Shown: positions 24,604 through 33,408 of the stretch, in pieces
Layout: every line of letters starts with the position of its first letter
Numbering within the stretch: the stretch's first letter is position 1
Source: Burkholderiales bacterium
GTDB lineage: Bacteria; Pseudomonadota; Gammaproteobacteria; Burkholderiales; Burkholderiaceae_C
NCBI GenBank assembly: GCA_947508055.1
Contig: CANNRR010000018.1
Span: forward strand, 1-38,157
Length of the DNA stretch: 38,157 nt
Direction of reading: 5' to 3'
The notes under the pieces: model-generated
What the model saw: only the letters and a program-made list of their open reading frames with translations
Database searches by the model: none
Told to the model about the DNA's origin: nothing
Translations under genes and position numbers: made by a program

Positions 24604-26144
24604 TAACCTCCTACAACACGGTTCTTGCCGGCACGTTTGGCCAGATACATCGCCTTGTCGGCCCGTTTAATGGCTTCCGCACCGGTCTCATCGGCTGCCA
24701 GTTGTGCCACTCCAGCACTGAAAGTGATCAATACTTTTTCGTTGCCCGCTAGGAAGAATTTTTTGGTGAGCTCACGCTGTAGCCGCGTCATGGCCTCAAT
24801 TCCTTTTTCCAGTGATGTATCAGGCAACAAAATGACAAACTCTTCACCCCCATAGCGGGCCAGTGTGTCTTGGGGACGCATGCAGTCGCGTGCGACGGTG
24901 GCCAAGTGGGTCAAAGCAATGTCGCCAGTAGCGTGCCCCAATGTGTCGTTGAGTTTTTTGAAGTTGTCGATATCCAGCAAGGCCACGCACAAGGGGGTGT
25001 CTTTGCGGCGTACGCTGGACATTTCACGATCTACCGCTTCATCAAGTCCTTTGCGGTTGAGTGCGCCGGTGAGCGGGTCGTGCCGTGCCTGGGTACTGAC
25101 ACGGTCGAGTTCCTGATGCAGTTTGACCATTTCGGCATCCGTCTGATTGGCCTTCTCACGCATGCTGTGCAACTCTTCACTTGACATCTTGCTTTGGGCG
25201 GCCATGTTGCGGGTCGCACTGATCACTTCCTTGAGAACGGGGGCAATTTCGGCGATGGATTTGGCCTGTTCAATCTGACGCGCATTTTCTTCAAGCTTCT
25301 GGTGGAACGATCCGGTGGACTTGGCCATGTCTGACAAGCGGTCAATAAACATGGCCAACATCTCGCGCATCTCATTTTGCGCTTGCTGTGCACGTTCCTT
25401 GGCGTCTCTTTGTTTAAAGATGACGTCCTTTAGCCGTCGCTCTACATCATCCAGGCGACGCAACGTCAACGGCGGCGTGGCCGCGCTCATCAAAGCTTCC
25501 ATCTGACCGTGTAGCCATTGCTCATCCAGACTCAGCTCAGCAATATTTTCAAACACCAGGTGCAGTAGTTTGAGCAGGGTTTTTTTGATTTCAGCCTGAT
25601 CTTCCGCCACAAACGAAACCCGGTCGCTGTAGTTTCCCAACATGGTTTTGAGTGCGAACACATCGGCACCCGACTGTTTCAATGCGATAAGCAGATTTTT
25701 GGTTAGTTCGCCAAAGCGTTCGTCATCCGTTCCCAATGCAGGCTGGGTGTGTTCAATCAAACGCCCCATCTGACCAAAAAATTCGCTTGTCAAGGCAGGT
25801 GCAGCGACGCCGACAGGCACCTTGACAGCAGATGCCACTGCATCGTCCGTTGCAGTCAGCGGCGAAAAACTTCCATACGCCACCAGCGCAGTTTTTACGC
25901 CGTCCCAGTTCAGCCGGTCAATCGCGTATTCCAGCAAGCCACGCTGCTTCTGCTGGCCCGGTGTTTTGACAGGCAGTGACTTCGCAATATCGCGCAAGTT
26001 GTCAGCCGGAAAGGGCGCCACCACCGAAACACCCGCAATTTCGTTGTAAATGGACTGGTAATTGGCGGGTGTGGGAAGCAACTTTTGAAGGGTCAGTTGC
26101 TTGAGCGTTTCACGTGCAATTTCAAACGGTTTTTTTTCACTCAT
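24603..26144 (-). CDS. Diguanylate cyclase with long helical N-terminal region
   Basis: This 513-residue cytoplasmic protein has no membrane segment. The N-terminal roughly 225 residues begin KKPFEIARETLKQLTLQKLLPTPANY and are of a type often seen before GGDEF domains in Burkholderiales. Residues about 230-345 are strongly charged and probably coiled-coil, and the GGDEF domain occupies about 350-513. The active motif is GGEEF with an RxxD inhibitory site (RPQD) five residues earlier. The ATG at 26144 has AGGTG upstream; a GTG at 26153 is an alternative. It is coupled to nnrU downstream. Confidence 0.9.
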   Translation of the reverse strand: MSEKKPFEIARETLKQLTLQKLLPTPANYQSIYNEIAGVSVVAPFPADNLRDIAKSLPVKTPGQQKQRGLLEYAIDRLNWDGVKTALVAYGSFSPLTATDDAVASAVKVPVGVAAPALTSEFFGQMGRLIEHTQPALGTDDERFGELTKNLLIALKQSGADVFALKTMLGNYSDRVSFVAEDQAEIKKTLLKLLHLVFENIAELSLDEQWLHGQMEALMSAATPPLTLRRLDDVERRLKDVIFKQRDAKERAQQAQNEMREMLAMFIDRLSDMAKSTGSFHQKLEENARQIEQAKSIAEIAPVLKEVISATRNMAAQSKMSSEELHSMREKANQTDAEMVKLHQELDRVSTQARHDPLTGALNRKGLDEAVDREMSSVRRKDTPLCVALLDIDNFKKLNDTLGHATGDIALTHLATVARDCMRPQDTLARYGGEEFVILLPDTSLEKGIEAMTRLQRELTKKFFLAGNEKVLITFSAGVAQLAADETGAEAIKRADKAMYLAKRAGKNRVVGG

Positions 26145-26154
26145 AACTGACACC

Positions 26155-26204
26155 TGCTACAAAATAAATAGCTAATTGCGCTGATTACACGGGGCTGAGT
26201 CGTC
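26155..26204 (+). repeat. Dispersed intergenic repeat, copy 2
   Basis: GCTACAAAATAAATAGCT, then AATTGCGCTGATTACACGGGG, following the shared pattern. It lies between the small membrane protein and the diguanylate cyclase, ending about 10 bases before the latter's start when read on the reverse strand. Confidence 0.65.
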
Positions 26205-26385
26205 ATTTAACCACCAATAGTTTGGAGCCCACAATGCCAAACTCAAACCGCTTCGCATTTTCCATTAATTTGACCGATAAACGCTGCCCGGACCGATCAA
26301 GCGCCCAAGTTGCAAACAAACCAGCTACAAAAAAAACAAAACACGCCAGGAGCAATACGCCCAGAATACGTAAAAACAATTTCAT
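26203..26385 (-). CDS. Small hypothetical membrane protein
   Basis: This 60-residue frame starts MKLFLRILGVLLLACFVFFVAG, a single strong N-terminal hydrophobic helix after a positively charged residue, then a polar tail (RSGQRLSVKLMENAKRFEFGIVGSK). It reads like a real small inner-membrane protein or a secreted peptide with an uncleaved signal. There is no strong ribosome site, so the call is moderate. It adjoins the repeat at 26155-26204 and the gene-free, origin-like stretch on its 5' side. Confidence 0.5.
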   Translation of the reverse strand: MKLFLRILGVLLLACFVFFVAGLFATWALDRSGQRLSVKLMENAKRFEFGIVGSKLLVVK

Positions 26386-26469
26386 GGGAATGCACTCTAC
26401 ACTGCTGGCGGATATTATTCTGTTCTGTCAACTTTAAAAGCTGTGGATAGTCTTGGCACAAATTACTGG

Positions 26470-26478
26470 TTATCCACA
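26470..26478 (+). promoter_or_regulatory. DnaA box (perfect)
   Basis: TTATCCACA, an exact match to the high-affinity DnaA consensus. It is 19 bp to the right of an opposite-strand one-mismatch box at 26442-26450. Confidence 0.75.
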
Positions 26479-26615
26479 AGCATGCGCAACAACTTAAAGT
26501 TGTTCATATTCATGGGCAACCTGCAATGCAGGGTCACCCACAGGGGTTCAGCACAGAAAGATGCCTGATTCATATAGATAAATCGGGCTTGTACACAACA
26601 AAGCGTATCCCTTAT

Positions 26616-26627
26616 CTACTACTACTA
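26616..26627 (+). repeat. (CTA)4 DnaA-trio-like repeat
   Basis: Four tandem CTA triplets, with a fifth triplet CTT, followed directly by TTTATAAATAG. In Bacillus subtilis the DnaA-trio element shows CTA-type triplets on the equivalent strand between DnaA boxes and the unwinding element. Confidence 0.6.
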
Positions 26628-26831
26628 CTTTATAAATAGACTTTAAGAAGATAAGACAAACACAACCAATGGCAAAAAAGAAATTTTTTTGAATGCCTTT
26701 GCAGTCTGAACGGGGTCTCTAGAAAAGAAGCGGTTCTATGCCGCGTTTTGGGGCGGCAATCAAGTAAGATTCGCCGACTTCTGGTTACCTCCAACTTTTA
26801 AACTCTCTTTTTCTCGTCACCGCCTCTATTC

Positions 26832-27590
26832 ATGTCTGTTTCGTTTGAAATCAAAAGTGCCCAATTGCCACTGGTGGCGCTGCACTTGAGATCCAGTGAT
26901 ATGGAAGTAGTGGCTGCTGATGTGATGAAAAAGTTTGGCACAAAAGGTGAGAGCCCAGATTTTTTTGATCATGACGCGCTGGTTATTGATTTTTCGCACC
27001 TTGGCGTTGAAACACCCGTTTTTGACTTGGTACCTTTGTTGAAAGTATTGCGGTTTTGTAGCCTGGTGCCGGTTGCGGTGCGGGGTGCCAGTGTGGAGGC
27101 GATGGCTGCTGCGTTGGCGGTGGGTCTGGTAGAGGCTCCCCCGGAGGTCTATCGGCACCGGCCGGATATCGATCTTGTTGCGCCTTTGGGTGCGCCGAAC
27201 GCCGTTCGCGAGGTGGTTCACGAAGTGGTTCGCGAAGTTCCAGGCCCCGGGACTATGGTGGTGGATAAGCCGCTTCGTTCTGGTCAAAAAATTTATGCGC
27301 GCGGGTGTGATCTGGTGGTGTTGGCCATGGTTAACCAGGGGGCCGAGGTGGTGGCCGATGGCAATATTCATGTTTATGCGCCGCTGCGTGGCAAGGCCAT
27401 GGCGGGCGCTCGAGGCAACACTAATGCACGTATTTTTTCGCTTTGTCTGGAGCCTGAACTGGTTTCCATTGCCGGCGTTTACCGTACCAGTGAAAACGCA
27501 TTGGCACCCTCGGTTCACGGCAAGGCAGCGCAAGTTCGCTTGAGCAACGATGGGCACGACAAATTAATTATTGAAGCCTTGAACAATTGA
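26832..27590 (+). CDS. minC: Septum site-determining protein MinC
   Basis: This 252-residue protein is the FtsZ-polymerisation inhibitor of the Min system. The N-terminal domain (about 1-110, starting SVSFEIKSAQLPLVALHLR) contacts FtsZ, a linker rich in Val/Pro/Glu follows, and the C-terminal right-handed beta-helix (about 145-250) has the repeated glycine-rich turns DKPLRSGQKIYARGCDLVVL, NQGAEVVADGNIHVYAPLRGKAMAG. The C-terminal domain binds MinD and the septum. The gene starts the minCDE operon. No clear ribosome site precedes the ATG at 26832, but the operon order supports the start. Confidence 0.95.
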   Translation: MSVSFEIKSAQLPLVALHLRSSDMEVVAADVMKKFGTKGESPDFFDHDALVIDFSHLGVETPVFDLVPLLKVLRFCSLVPVAVRGASVEAMAAALAVGLVEAPPEVYRHRPDIDLVAPLGAPNAVREVVHEVVREVPGPGTMVVDKPLRSGQKIYARGCDLVVLAMVNQGAEVVADGNIHVYAPLRGKAMAGARGNTNARIFSLCLEPELVSIAGVYRTSENALAPSVHGKAAQVRLSNDGHDKLIIEALNN

Positions 27591-27642
27591 GGCAGGGCCA
27601 GCGCGTCTGGCGACAACATTTCATTGGGAAAAAGTTAAGAAT

Positions 27643-28458
27643 ATGGCAAAAATTATTGTGGTTACCTCGGGTAAGGGAGGTGTTGGAAAGACCACTACCA
27701 GTGCAAGTTTTGCAACCGGTCTGGCAATGCGTGGTCATAAGACAGCGGTGATTGACTTTGATGTGGGTCTGCGTAACCTGGACCTGATCATGGGTTGCGA
27801 ACGCCGAGTGGTGTATGACCTGATCAACGTGATTCAGGGTGAGGCTAACTTGAACCAGGCTCTGATCAAGGACAAGCAGTGTGACAACCTGTATGTGCTG
27901 GCCGCCTCGCAGACCCGGGACAAGGACGCGTTGACTCAGGAAGGCGTGCAAAAAATACTCAATGACTTGAGTGCCATGGACTTTGAATTTATCGTCTGTG
28001 ATTCACCGGCTGGCATTGAGGCCGGTGCCCTGATGGCCATGCACTTTGCGGACGAAGCGCTGGTGGTTACCAACCCGGAAGTGTCGTCGGTGCGCGATTC
28101 GGACCGGATTTTGGGCATGCTGGCCAGCAAGACCAAACGGGCGATTGAAGGGGCTGATCCGATTAAGGAGCATCTACTGATTACCCGCTACAACCCGGCC
28201 CGTGTGGACCAGGGACAAATGCTGTCGCTCGAAGACATTAAGGATATTTTGCGGATCAAGCTGATTGGTGTGATTCCTGAGAGCGAATCGGTGTTGCAGG
28301 CGTCTAACCAGGGCGTGCCGGCGGTGCATATGCAGGGTAGCGACGTGTCAGAAGCCTACAAGGACGTGATTGACCGCTTTTTGGGTGCCGACAAACCCAT
28401 GCGCTTTACCGAAGCGCCCAAGCAAGGGTTGTTGAAACGTCTCTTCGGAGGAAAATAA
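27643..28458 (+). CDS. minD: Septum site-determining ATPase MinD
   Basis: This 271-residue ParA/MinD family ATPase has the deviant Walker A motif GKGGVGKTT (residues 10-18), switch region [16 protein letters not shown], Walker B-like [11 protein letters not shown] and a C-terminal amphipathic helix ([12 protein letters not shown]) for membrane binding. MinD recruits MinC to the membrane and oscillates under control of MinE. It lies 52 bp after minC and 4 bp before minE, so the three form one operon. Confidence 0.97.
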   Translation: MAKIIVVTSGKGGVGKTTTSASFATGLAMRGHKTAVIDFDVGLRNLDLIMGCERRVVYDLINVIQGEANLNQALIKDKQCDNLYVLAASQTRDKDALTQEGVQKILNDLSAMDFEFIVCDSPAGIEAGALMAMHFADEALVVTNPEVSSVRDSDRILGMLASKTKRAIEGADPIKEHLLITRYNPARVDQGQMLSLEDIKDILRIKLIGVIPESESVLQASNQGVPAVHMQGSDVSEAYKDVIDRFLGADKPMRFTEAPKQGLLKRLFGGK

Positions 28459-28462
28459 AATA

Positions 28463-28723
28463 ATGTCGTTTTTTTCCTTTTTTTTAGGTGAGAAGAAAAA
28501 AACTGCCAGTGTTGCGAAAGAACGCTTGCAGATGATTTTGATGCACGAGCGCAGTGGCCGCAATGCCGCCGAGCCCGATTACCTGCCCGATTTGCAGCGC
28601 GAGCTTATCGCCGTGATCAGCAAATACATCAAGATCAATCCGGCCGATATCAAGGTGAATCTGGAGCGCCAGGACAATCTGGAAGTGTTGGAATTAAAGA
28701 TCGAATTGCCGGATTCCCGCTAA
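28463..28723 (+). CDS. minE: Cell division topological specificity factor MinE
   Basis: This 86-residue protein has the N-terminal membrane-targeting segment [26 protein letters not shown], the anti-MinCD helix, and a C-terminal dimerisation domain ([26 protein letters not shown]). MinE stimulates MinD ATPase and drives pole-to-pole oscillation. A strong ribosome site (GGAGG) lies within the last codons of minD, only a few bases before the stop. Confidence 0.96.
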   Translation: MSFFSFFLGEKKKTASVAKERLQMILMHERSGRNAAEPDYLPDLQRELIAVISKYIKINPADIKVNLERQDNLEVLELKIELPDSR

Positions 28724-28730
28724 GCAAGCG

Positions 28731-29501
28731 TTATTTGGATCGAAGCAAGCGCTGGTGGCTTTGCCCCAGAAAACCTTGTGCATCAAAACACTGCTCGGTG
28801 AAGTCGATGTGTGTTGTCTGAATGGACACGACACTGCAGGCGCGTGTGCCGTAGGTGGGTGAGGCGATGAAGGTTGCCGACAGCATGCGCTCCAAAGGAA
28901 GTGGCACACCGGTTCGTGGTAAGTCGGCATCGGCGGCAGTATGCCGGTCGTGCAGTAGATTCAGTAATTCGGGTGCGTCAACGCGGTCTTGTGTGACTTG
29001 TGATTTCAACCCTTGCGAAAGGCGCGTGAGTTTTGGCCAGGGCGTGTGGAAATTGGCGTTGGATACCGCACCAATGCCTGGTTTGAGGGCCAGAACGCTG
29101 GCGGTACGGCTTTCCAGCCCCATGAGGTGATGACCGTCATAAGCCAGCAGATTAAAGGGGTTGTATTCATTGGCGTGTTGGGCCAGTTGGTTCAAATATT
29201 GTTTTGCGGAGATGTTACTTTGCAGAAAATTGGAAACCAATTCGCCACGCGTGGGTGTGTTGGTGCGTATGGGTTCTGGTGTTCGGTAGTTGGTCAATGC
29301 GGCCAAGCGCCCGTTACGGCTGATCCCCAGCCAAGTGCCACCGGCCTGCAGGTCTTTTCCAGCCAGAATTTCGGGTTGACCTTGGGCCTGTTTCCACCAA
29401 TGCAATGGTTGCGCGGGGCGCGCGTAAAACTCATCGCGGTTGGAGAGTAATAGTAGAGACGTGGCACTGTCAGGCTGCCAGCTCCAGGCAATCAGGCACA
29501 T
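28731..29501 (-). CDS. NRDE family protein (TANGO2-like)
   Basis: This 256-residue protein starts MCLIAWSWQ, has the NRDE signature as LLLSNRDEFYARP (about residues 17-29), and contains GGTWLGISRNGRLAALTNYR, typical of the NRDE/TANGO2 family. The N-terminal Met-Cys is conserved and may be a processed nucleophile like in Ntn hydrolases, but the reaction is unknown; roles in lipid or haem handling are known for eukaryotic relatives. It is convergent with minE, with only 7 bp between them. Confidence 0.88.
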   Translation of the reverse strand: MCLIAWSWQPDSATSLLLLSNRDEFYARPAQPLHWWKQAQGQPEILAGKDLQAGGTWLGISRNGRLAALTNYRTPEPIRTNTPTRGELVSNFLQSNISAKQYLNQLAQHANEYNPFNLLAYDGHHLMGLESRTASVLALKPGIGAVSNANFHTPWPKLTRLSQGLKSQVTQDRVDAPELLNLLHDRHTAADADLPRTGVPLPLERMLSATFIASPTYGTRACSVVSIQTTHIDFTEQCFDAQGFLGQSHQRLLRSK

Positions 29502-29523
29502 GAATATTCAATCGGCTACAGTT

Positions 29524-30234
29524 TTAAGGCGCTGAGCCTTCCAGAAAAGCCACCACCACGCGTGCAATGTGCTCCCCCTCGTGGCCGTGTTGCAGACTGG
29601 TGCTTGCGGTGGTGTATTTTTCTTCACCCAATATTTCACGTCTCTTGTCGATCAGGTAGGCGCTTATTTCTTCCTTGAATTCCGGGTGTGGCTGGATGCA
29701 GAATACTGCCTCCCCGACGGTGAAAGCAGCCACCGGACAAAAGTCGTTGCTGGCGACCAGTCTGGCACCGACTGGCAATTCAAGCACCTGGTCCTGGTGG
29801 CTTGCCAGCAGGGCAATCTGGTTGCGATCGTCGCAGAAGGGCAACTCCGGCCGGTGCCAGTCATACACCATGCGCCCCGCACCCCAGCCTTGCGGCGCGC
29901 GGCCTACGCGTGCGCCCATACACAGGGCGATGAGCTGGTGGCCAAAGCACACGCCCACCATTTTCTTGCGCTGATCCAGAAGTGCAGTGACGTGCTGGCG
30001 GAGCTCCACGGCCCATGGCGCATCTGAAAACGAGTCGGCTCTGCTACCGGTGAGCAGCACGGCGTCAAAGTCATCAAACGATGCCGGGTACTGCCCCAGC
30101 TGGGTGTTGAACACCTCCATGGTCCAGTCCACCCCCACGCCTTCGAACAGTCGGATGAACAGGGCACCAAAGCTGGAATAGGCCTCGGCCAGATGGCCGT
30201 CGAGGATGTCGTTGTCCAGAATGCAAAGTTTCAT
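29524..30234 (-). CDS. Class I glutamine amidotransferase-like protein
   Basis: This 236-residue protein has the GATase class I triad: the nucleophile Cys in GVCFGHQLIALCMG and His/Glu in IQPHPEF. It lacks a fused synthetase, and the sequence starting MKLCILDNDILDGHL resembles GMP-synthase-like amidotransferases or gamma-glutamyl hydrolases. The acceptor reaction is unknown; glutamine hydrolysis or gamma-glutamyl amine cleavage are options. The ATG sits immediately next to a copy of the dispersed repeat, which forms its upstream region. It is separated by about 40 bp from the DAHP synthase gene. Confidence 0.85.
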   Translation of the reverse strand: MKLCILDNDILDGHLAEAYSSFGALFIRLFEGVGVDWTMEVFNTQLGQYPASFDDFDAVLLTGSRADSFSDAPWAVELRQHVTALLDQRKKMVGVCFGHQLIALCMGARVGRAPQGWGAGRMVYDWHRPELPFCDDRNQIALLASHQDQVLELPVGARLVASNDFCPVAAFTVGEAVFCIQPHPEFKEEISAYLIDKRREILGEEKYTTASTSLQHGHEGEHIARVVVAFLEGSAP

Positions 30235-30281
30235 TGCTATTAAAGTAGTAGCTGGCTACGCAGACTGTACGCTGTCTAGAG
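30235..30281 (+). repeat. Dispersed intergenic repeat, copy 3 (degenerate)
   Basis: Begins GCTATTAAAGTAGTAGCTGG and retains GCGC-like and GTACG segments, with the last part (CTGTCTAGAG) degenerate and overlapping the DAHP synthase stop region. It abuts the amidotransferase start codon at 30234. Confidence 0.5.
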
Positions 30282-31355
30282 CGCTCTGCGGGCCCGAACC
30301 GCTGCCGCTAACTGCTGCAACACCGGCGCCGTTTGCTCGATGCTAATGCAGGCGTCGGTGACTGACACGCCGTGCTTGAGCGGTGCGCCCGGCACGATGT
30401 CCTGGCGCCCTTCTCTCAGGTGGCTCTCGATCATGATGCCGGTGATGCGCGCATCGCCCGCTGCAATTTGGGCCGCTACTTCACCGGCCACCACGATCTG
30501 GCGTGCGTGCTGTTTGCTGCTGTTGGCGTGGCTCACATCGACCATAACCTGCTCGCGCAGACCAGCGCCTTTGAGCAGGGCGCAGGCGGCGTCTATGTCG
30601 GACCTGGCATAGTTGGTGGTTTTGCCGCCGCGCAAGATGATGTGGCAGTCTTCGTTGCCACGCGTCTCGAATATGGCGGCCTGACCCATCTTGGTCATGC
30701 CCATGAAGGCGTGCGGCGCTTGTGCGGCCTGGATGGCATCGGTGGCTACCTTGACGCCGCCGTCGGTACCGTTCTTGAACCCTACGGGGCACGACAGGCC
30801 GCTGGCCAGTTGGCGATGGCTCTGGCTCTCGGTGGTGCGCGCGCCGATGGCGCCCCAGCTCACCAGATCACTGATGAACTGCGGGCTGAGCAGATCCAGA
30901 AACTCGGTCCCCACCGGCATTTCGATGGCCAAGATGTCCAGCATGAGTTTGCGCGCCATCTCCAGCCCTTCATTGATGGCAAAGCTGCCGTCAAGGTGTG
31001 GGTCGTTGATGTATCCCTTCCAGCCCACCGTGGTGCGGGGTTTTTCGAAATAGACGCGCATCACCACCAGCAGGTCGTCTCTTAAAGCATCCGCCTGCTC
31101 CTTGAGGCGCCAGGCGTAGTCCATGGCCTGCTCGTGGTCATGGATGGAGCAGGGCCCCACCACCACGATGAGGCGGTCGTCCTGCCCGTGCAGCACTCTG
31201 AAAATGGCAGCGCGACTTTGCTCCACCAGTGCCTGTGTGTCCTGCGGCACGGGCAGCTTTTCCTCCAGCAGGGCCGGGGTGATGAGGGGCCGCACTGCGC
31301 CAATGCGGGTGTCGTCGATGCGGGTGGTGTCAAAGGTGGGCAGATCGGTTTTCAT
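30276..31355 (-). CDS. aroG: 3-deoxy-7-phosphoheptulonate (DAHP) synthase
   Basis: This 359-residue class I-alpha enzyme makes the first step of the shikimate pathway from phosphoenolpyruvate and erythrose 4-phosphate. Motifs visible: VGPCSIHD, RVYFEKPRTTVGWKGYINDP, WGAIGARTTESQSHRQLASGLS, PVGFKNGTDG, and DVSHANSSKQ with metal-binding histidine. The N-terminal region is of the feedback-regulated type (about 30 residues before the barrel), but whether Phe, Tyr or Trp inhibits cannot be told. The ATG is directly next to a repeat copy. The aroG symbol is given by family similarity; aroF or aroH would be equally possible. Confidence 0.93.
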   Translation of the reverse strand: MKTDLPTFDTTRIDDTRIGAVRPLITPALLEEKLPVPQDTQALVEQSRAAIFRVLHGQDDRLIVVVGPCSIHDHEQAMDYAWRLKEQADALRDDLLVVMRVYFEKPRTTVGWKGYINDPHLDGSFAINEGLEMARKLMLDILAIEMPVGTEFLDLLSPQFISDLVSWGAIGARTTESQSHRQLASGLSCPVGFKNGTDGGVKVATDAIQAAQAPHAFMGMTKMGQAAIFETRGNEDCHIILRGGKTTNYARSDIDAACALLKGAGLREQVMVDVSHANSSKQHARQIVVAGEVAAQIAAGDARITGIMIESHLREGRQDIVPGAPLKHGVSVTDACISIEQTAPVLQQLAAAVRARRAL

Positions 31356-31356
31356 T

Positions 31357-31406
31357 GCTATGAATTGTATAGCTGGTTAGGCACATCTGGCCGGGACCAG
31401 CGCCCA
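31357..31406 (+). repeat. Dispersed intergenic repeat, copy 4
   Basis: Begins GCTATGAATTGTATAGCTGG and continues with a GGCAC and CGGGACC segment, following the shared pattern loosely. It lies 1 bp from the DAHP synthase start and forms the leader region on the reverse strand. Confidence 0.55.
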
Positions 31407-31499
31407 ATTTGACTGTTAGCTAACCGTGCGGCGCGTGATTGGCCAACCGGCCCATGCGCTAGGGCCGCTTGCTCAGCGTGAGGGCTTTGTAATTCAGGG

Positions 31500-33254
31500 C
31501 TAGAAAGTTTCCCAGTCGTCGTTGGACTGTGCTGCGGGTTTGGACGCGGGTTTAGGCGCTGCTAGTTTTTTCGGCGGGGCAGGCAGGCTCGCCCGCTTCT
31601 GTTGGAACGGGGTGGCCGAATTACCCACCGCCAGTTTTCGCGCAGGTGGCAACTGCGCACGCGGTGTTAAAGAGGCCTGGCGTGGCGCCATGCTGGCGCG
31701 GTGCACGGGGGTATTGCCCAACTGGAACACAGCGACGGTCTGCACCAGTTCCTGGGCCTGACTCTTGAGGCTGCTGGCGGCGGCGGCCATCTCTTCCACC
31801 AAAGCAGCGTTTTGCTGGGTGGCCTGGTCCATTTGCGTGACGGCCTCACCAACTTGCGCCACGCCCAGTGCCTGCTCGTTGCTGGCTGAGCTGATTTCAC
31901 CCATGATGTCGGTCACCCGTTTGATGCTGCTCACCACTTCTGTCATGGTGGTTCCGGCCTGGTCGACCAGGGCGGTGCCATGTTCGACGCGCTCGACGCT
32001 GGCGTTGATCAGGCCCTTGATTTCCTTGGCGGCGTCTGCCGAACGCCCGGCGAGTGAGCGAACCTCGCTCGCCACGACGGCAAAACCACGGCCTTGCTCG
32101 CCGGCACGCGCAGCTTCTACGGCGGCATTGAGCGCCAGGATATTGGTCTGAAAGGCGATGCCATCAATCACGCTGATGATGTCTGAAATTTTGCGTGACG
32201 AGGCGTTGATGTCGCGCATGGTTTCAACCACCTGACCCACCACATTGCCGCCCTGAATGGCAATGCTGGACGCACTGACCGCCAGTTGGTTGGCGGCACG
32301 GGCGCTGTCGGCGTTTTGCCGGACGGTGGAGCCTAACTCTTCCATGGATGCTGCCGTTTGCTCCAGCGCACTGGCCTGTTGCTCGGTGCGGGCTGACAGG
32401 TCGTTGTTGCCCTGGGCAATTTCGGCGCTGGCAGTTGCCACCCCTTCGGAGCCCTGGCGCACATTGGAAACCACCGCCACCAGTGACTTCGTCATGGCGT
32501 CCAGCGCTGTGAGTAACTGTGCTACTTCATCCTTGCCCTGGGTATGAATGGTTTGCGTGAGGTCACCTTTGGCTACGGCGTGGGCGATGTCGACAGCATT
32601 CTTGAGTGAACGTGAGAGGCTGCGCAGCAGAGCCAGTCCGAACATCCAAGCCAAGGTCAAGCCCACCACGATCGATGCGATGGCCACCAGGCGAAAGGTT
32701 TCGTAACGGGTCACTCCGTTGTCGTATTCTTTTTTGGCCTCGCTCACCTGCAACTTGACCAGCGGTTCGAGGGAAGCACGCAGCTTGGCATACAGCGGCG
32801 CCAGTAATTCGACATTGATACGCGAGGTTTCTGCCCAGTCGTTGGCCTTGAGTGATGCGATGGCGGGTTTAAGGCCCTGCTGGACGTAAGCGGACCGCGC
32901 CTCAGTCACGGTGGTGGCCAGCGCCTTTTCTTCCGGGGTTAGCTGGGCGGCCATGTAGTTGTCCCACAACTTGCCGACTTCAGCGATGTTGGACTCAATG
33001 GCGGCGCTGTTTTTGGCATAGGTTGCTTCGGTCGGATCGAGCAAGGAGTCGCCAACAAGCTGGCGACTGCGCAACTGCATTACCAGCACGTTGGAAAGCG
33101 TCTCCATTGGCAGCGTGCGGTCTACATAAACGGTGTGCAGTGCTTCGTTGGATCGAACAATGCCTGTCAGACCCATGGCGCCAATGGCGATCAGGAGGAC
33201 CGAGAAAATACTCAGCAGTAGCAAAATGCGAGTGGAAATTTTTAGGTTATTCAT
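31500..33254 (-). CDS. Methyl-accepting chemotaxis protein
   Basis: This 584-residue receptor is built as TM1 (residues about 8-30), a periplasmic four-helix-bundle domain, TM2 (about 190-210), HAMP (about 215-265), and a long cytoplasmic signalling helix. The conserved hairpin tip [33 protein letters not shown] is complete. A low-complexity Pro/Ala/Lys linker leads to the C-terminus DDWETF, close to the NWETF pentapeptide that tethers CheR/CheB. The ATG at 33254 ([12 protein letters not shown]) is the natural start for the first membrane helix; earlier in-frame starts to 33419 would add a hydrophilic tail. Ligand unknown; no che genes are in the window. Confidence 0.93.
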   Translation of the reverse strand: MNNLKISTRILLLLSIFSVLLIAIGAMGLTGIVRSNEALHTVYVDRTLPMETLSNVLVMQLRSRQLVGDSLLDPTEATYAKNSAAIESNIAEVGKLWDNYMAAQLTPEEKALATTVTEARSAYVQQGLKPAIASLKANDWAETSRINVELLAPLYAKLRASLEPLVKLQVSEAKKEYDNGVTRYETFRLVAIASIVVGLTLAWMFGLALLRSLSRSLKNAVDIAHAVAKGDLTQTIHTQGKDEVAQLLTALDAMTKSLVAVVSNVRQGSEGVATASAEIAQGNNDLSARTEQQASALEQTAASMEELGSTVRQNADSARAANQLAVSASSIAIQGGNVVGQVVETMRDINASSRKISDIISVIDGIAFQTNILALNAAVEAARAGEQGRGFAVVASEVRSLAGRSADAAKEIKGLINASVERVEHGTALVDQAGTTMTEVVSSIKRVTDIMGEISSASNEQALGVAQVGEAVTQMDQATQQNAALVEEMAAAASSLKSQAQELVQTVAVFQLGNTPVHRASMAPRQASLTPRAQLPPARKLAVGNSATPFQQKRASLPAPPKKLAAPKPASKPAAQSNDDWETF

Positions 33255-33408
33255 GGTGTGAAGGCTTGCCGTTCGAATAGTGGGCGGCGCTGTGCGACTG
33301 TAAACCTTGGCCGACATTAACACCAGAGTTGGTCGCGTGAAAGTCTTGTTGCAGGTCAATTTATTGCGTTTAACCCGTCGCTCTTGCGAATGTTGGTGAT
33401 CCACGACA

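Larger units (their letters stand above)
26386..26831. other. oriC?: Gene-free AT-rich region with DnaA boxes, candidate replication origin
   Basis: This is the longest non-coding stretch in the window. It has a perfect DnaA box TTATCCACA at 26470-26478, a one-mismatch box on the reverse strand (TGTGGATAG, 26442-26450), near-matches TCACCCACA (26534-26542) and TTGTACACA (26589-26597), then four CTA triplets at 26616-26627 followed by an AT-rich tract 26629-26695. The order boxes, CTA repeats, AT-rich DNA resembles the DnaA-trio layout of bacterial origins. A perfect palindrome ACAACTT-A-AAGTTGT lies near 26488-26502. It may also carry the minC promoter. Genes to the left point left and minCDE point right. 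Confidence 0.55.

Noticed and set aside
26488..26502. Palindrome ACAACTT-A-AAGTTGT as a separate operator or terminator
   Set aside because: It lacks a T-run and matches no regulator consensus I know; it is reported only as part of the origin-like region.
30372..31085. Forward 237-residue frame opposite the DAHP synthase gene
   Set aside because: Shadow of a conserved enzyme; no motif, and the reverse strand matches DAHP synthase throughout.
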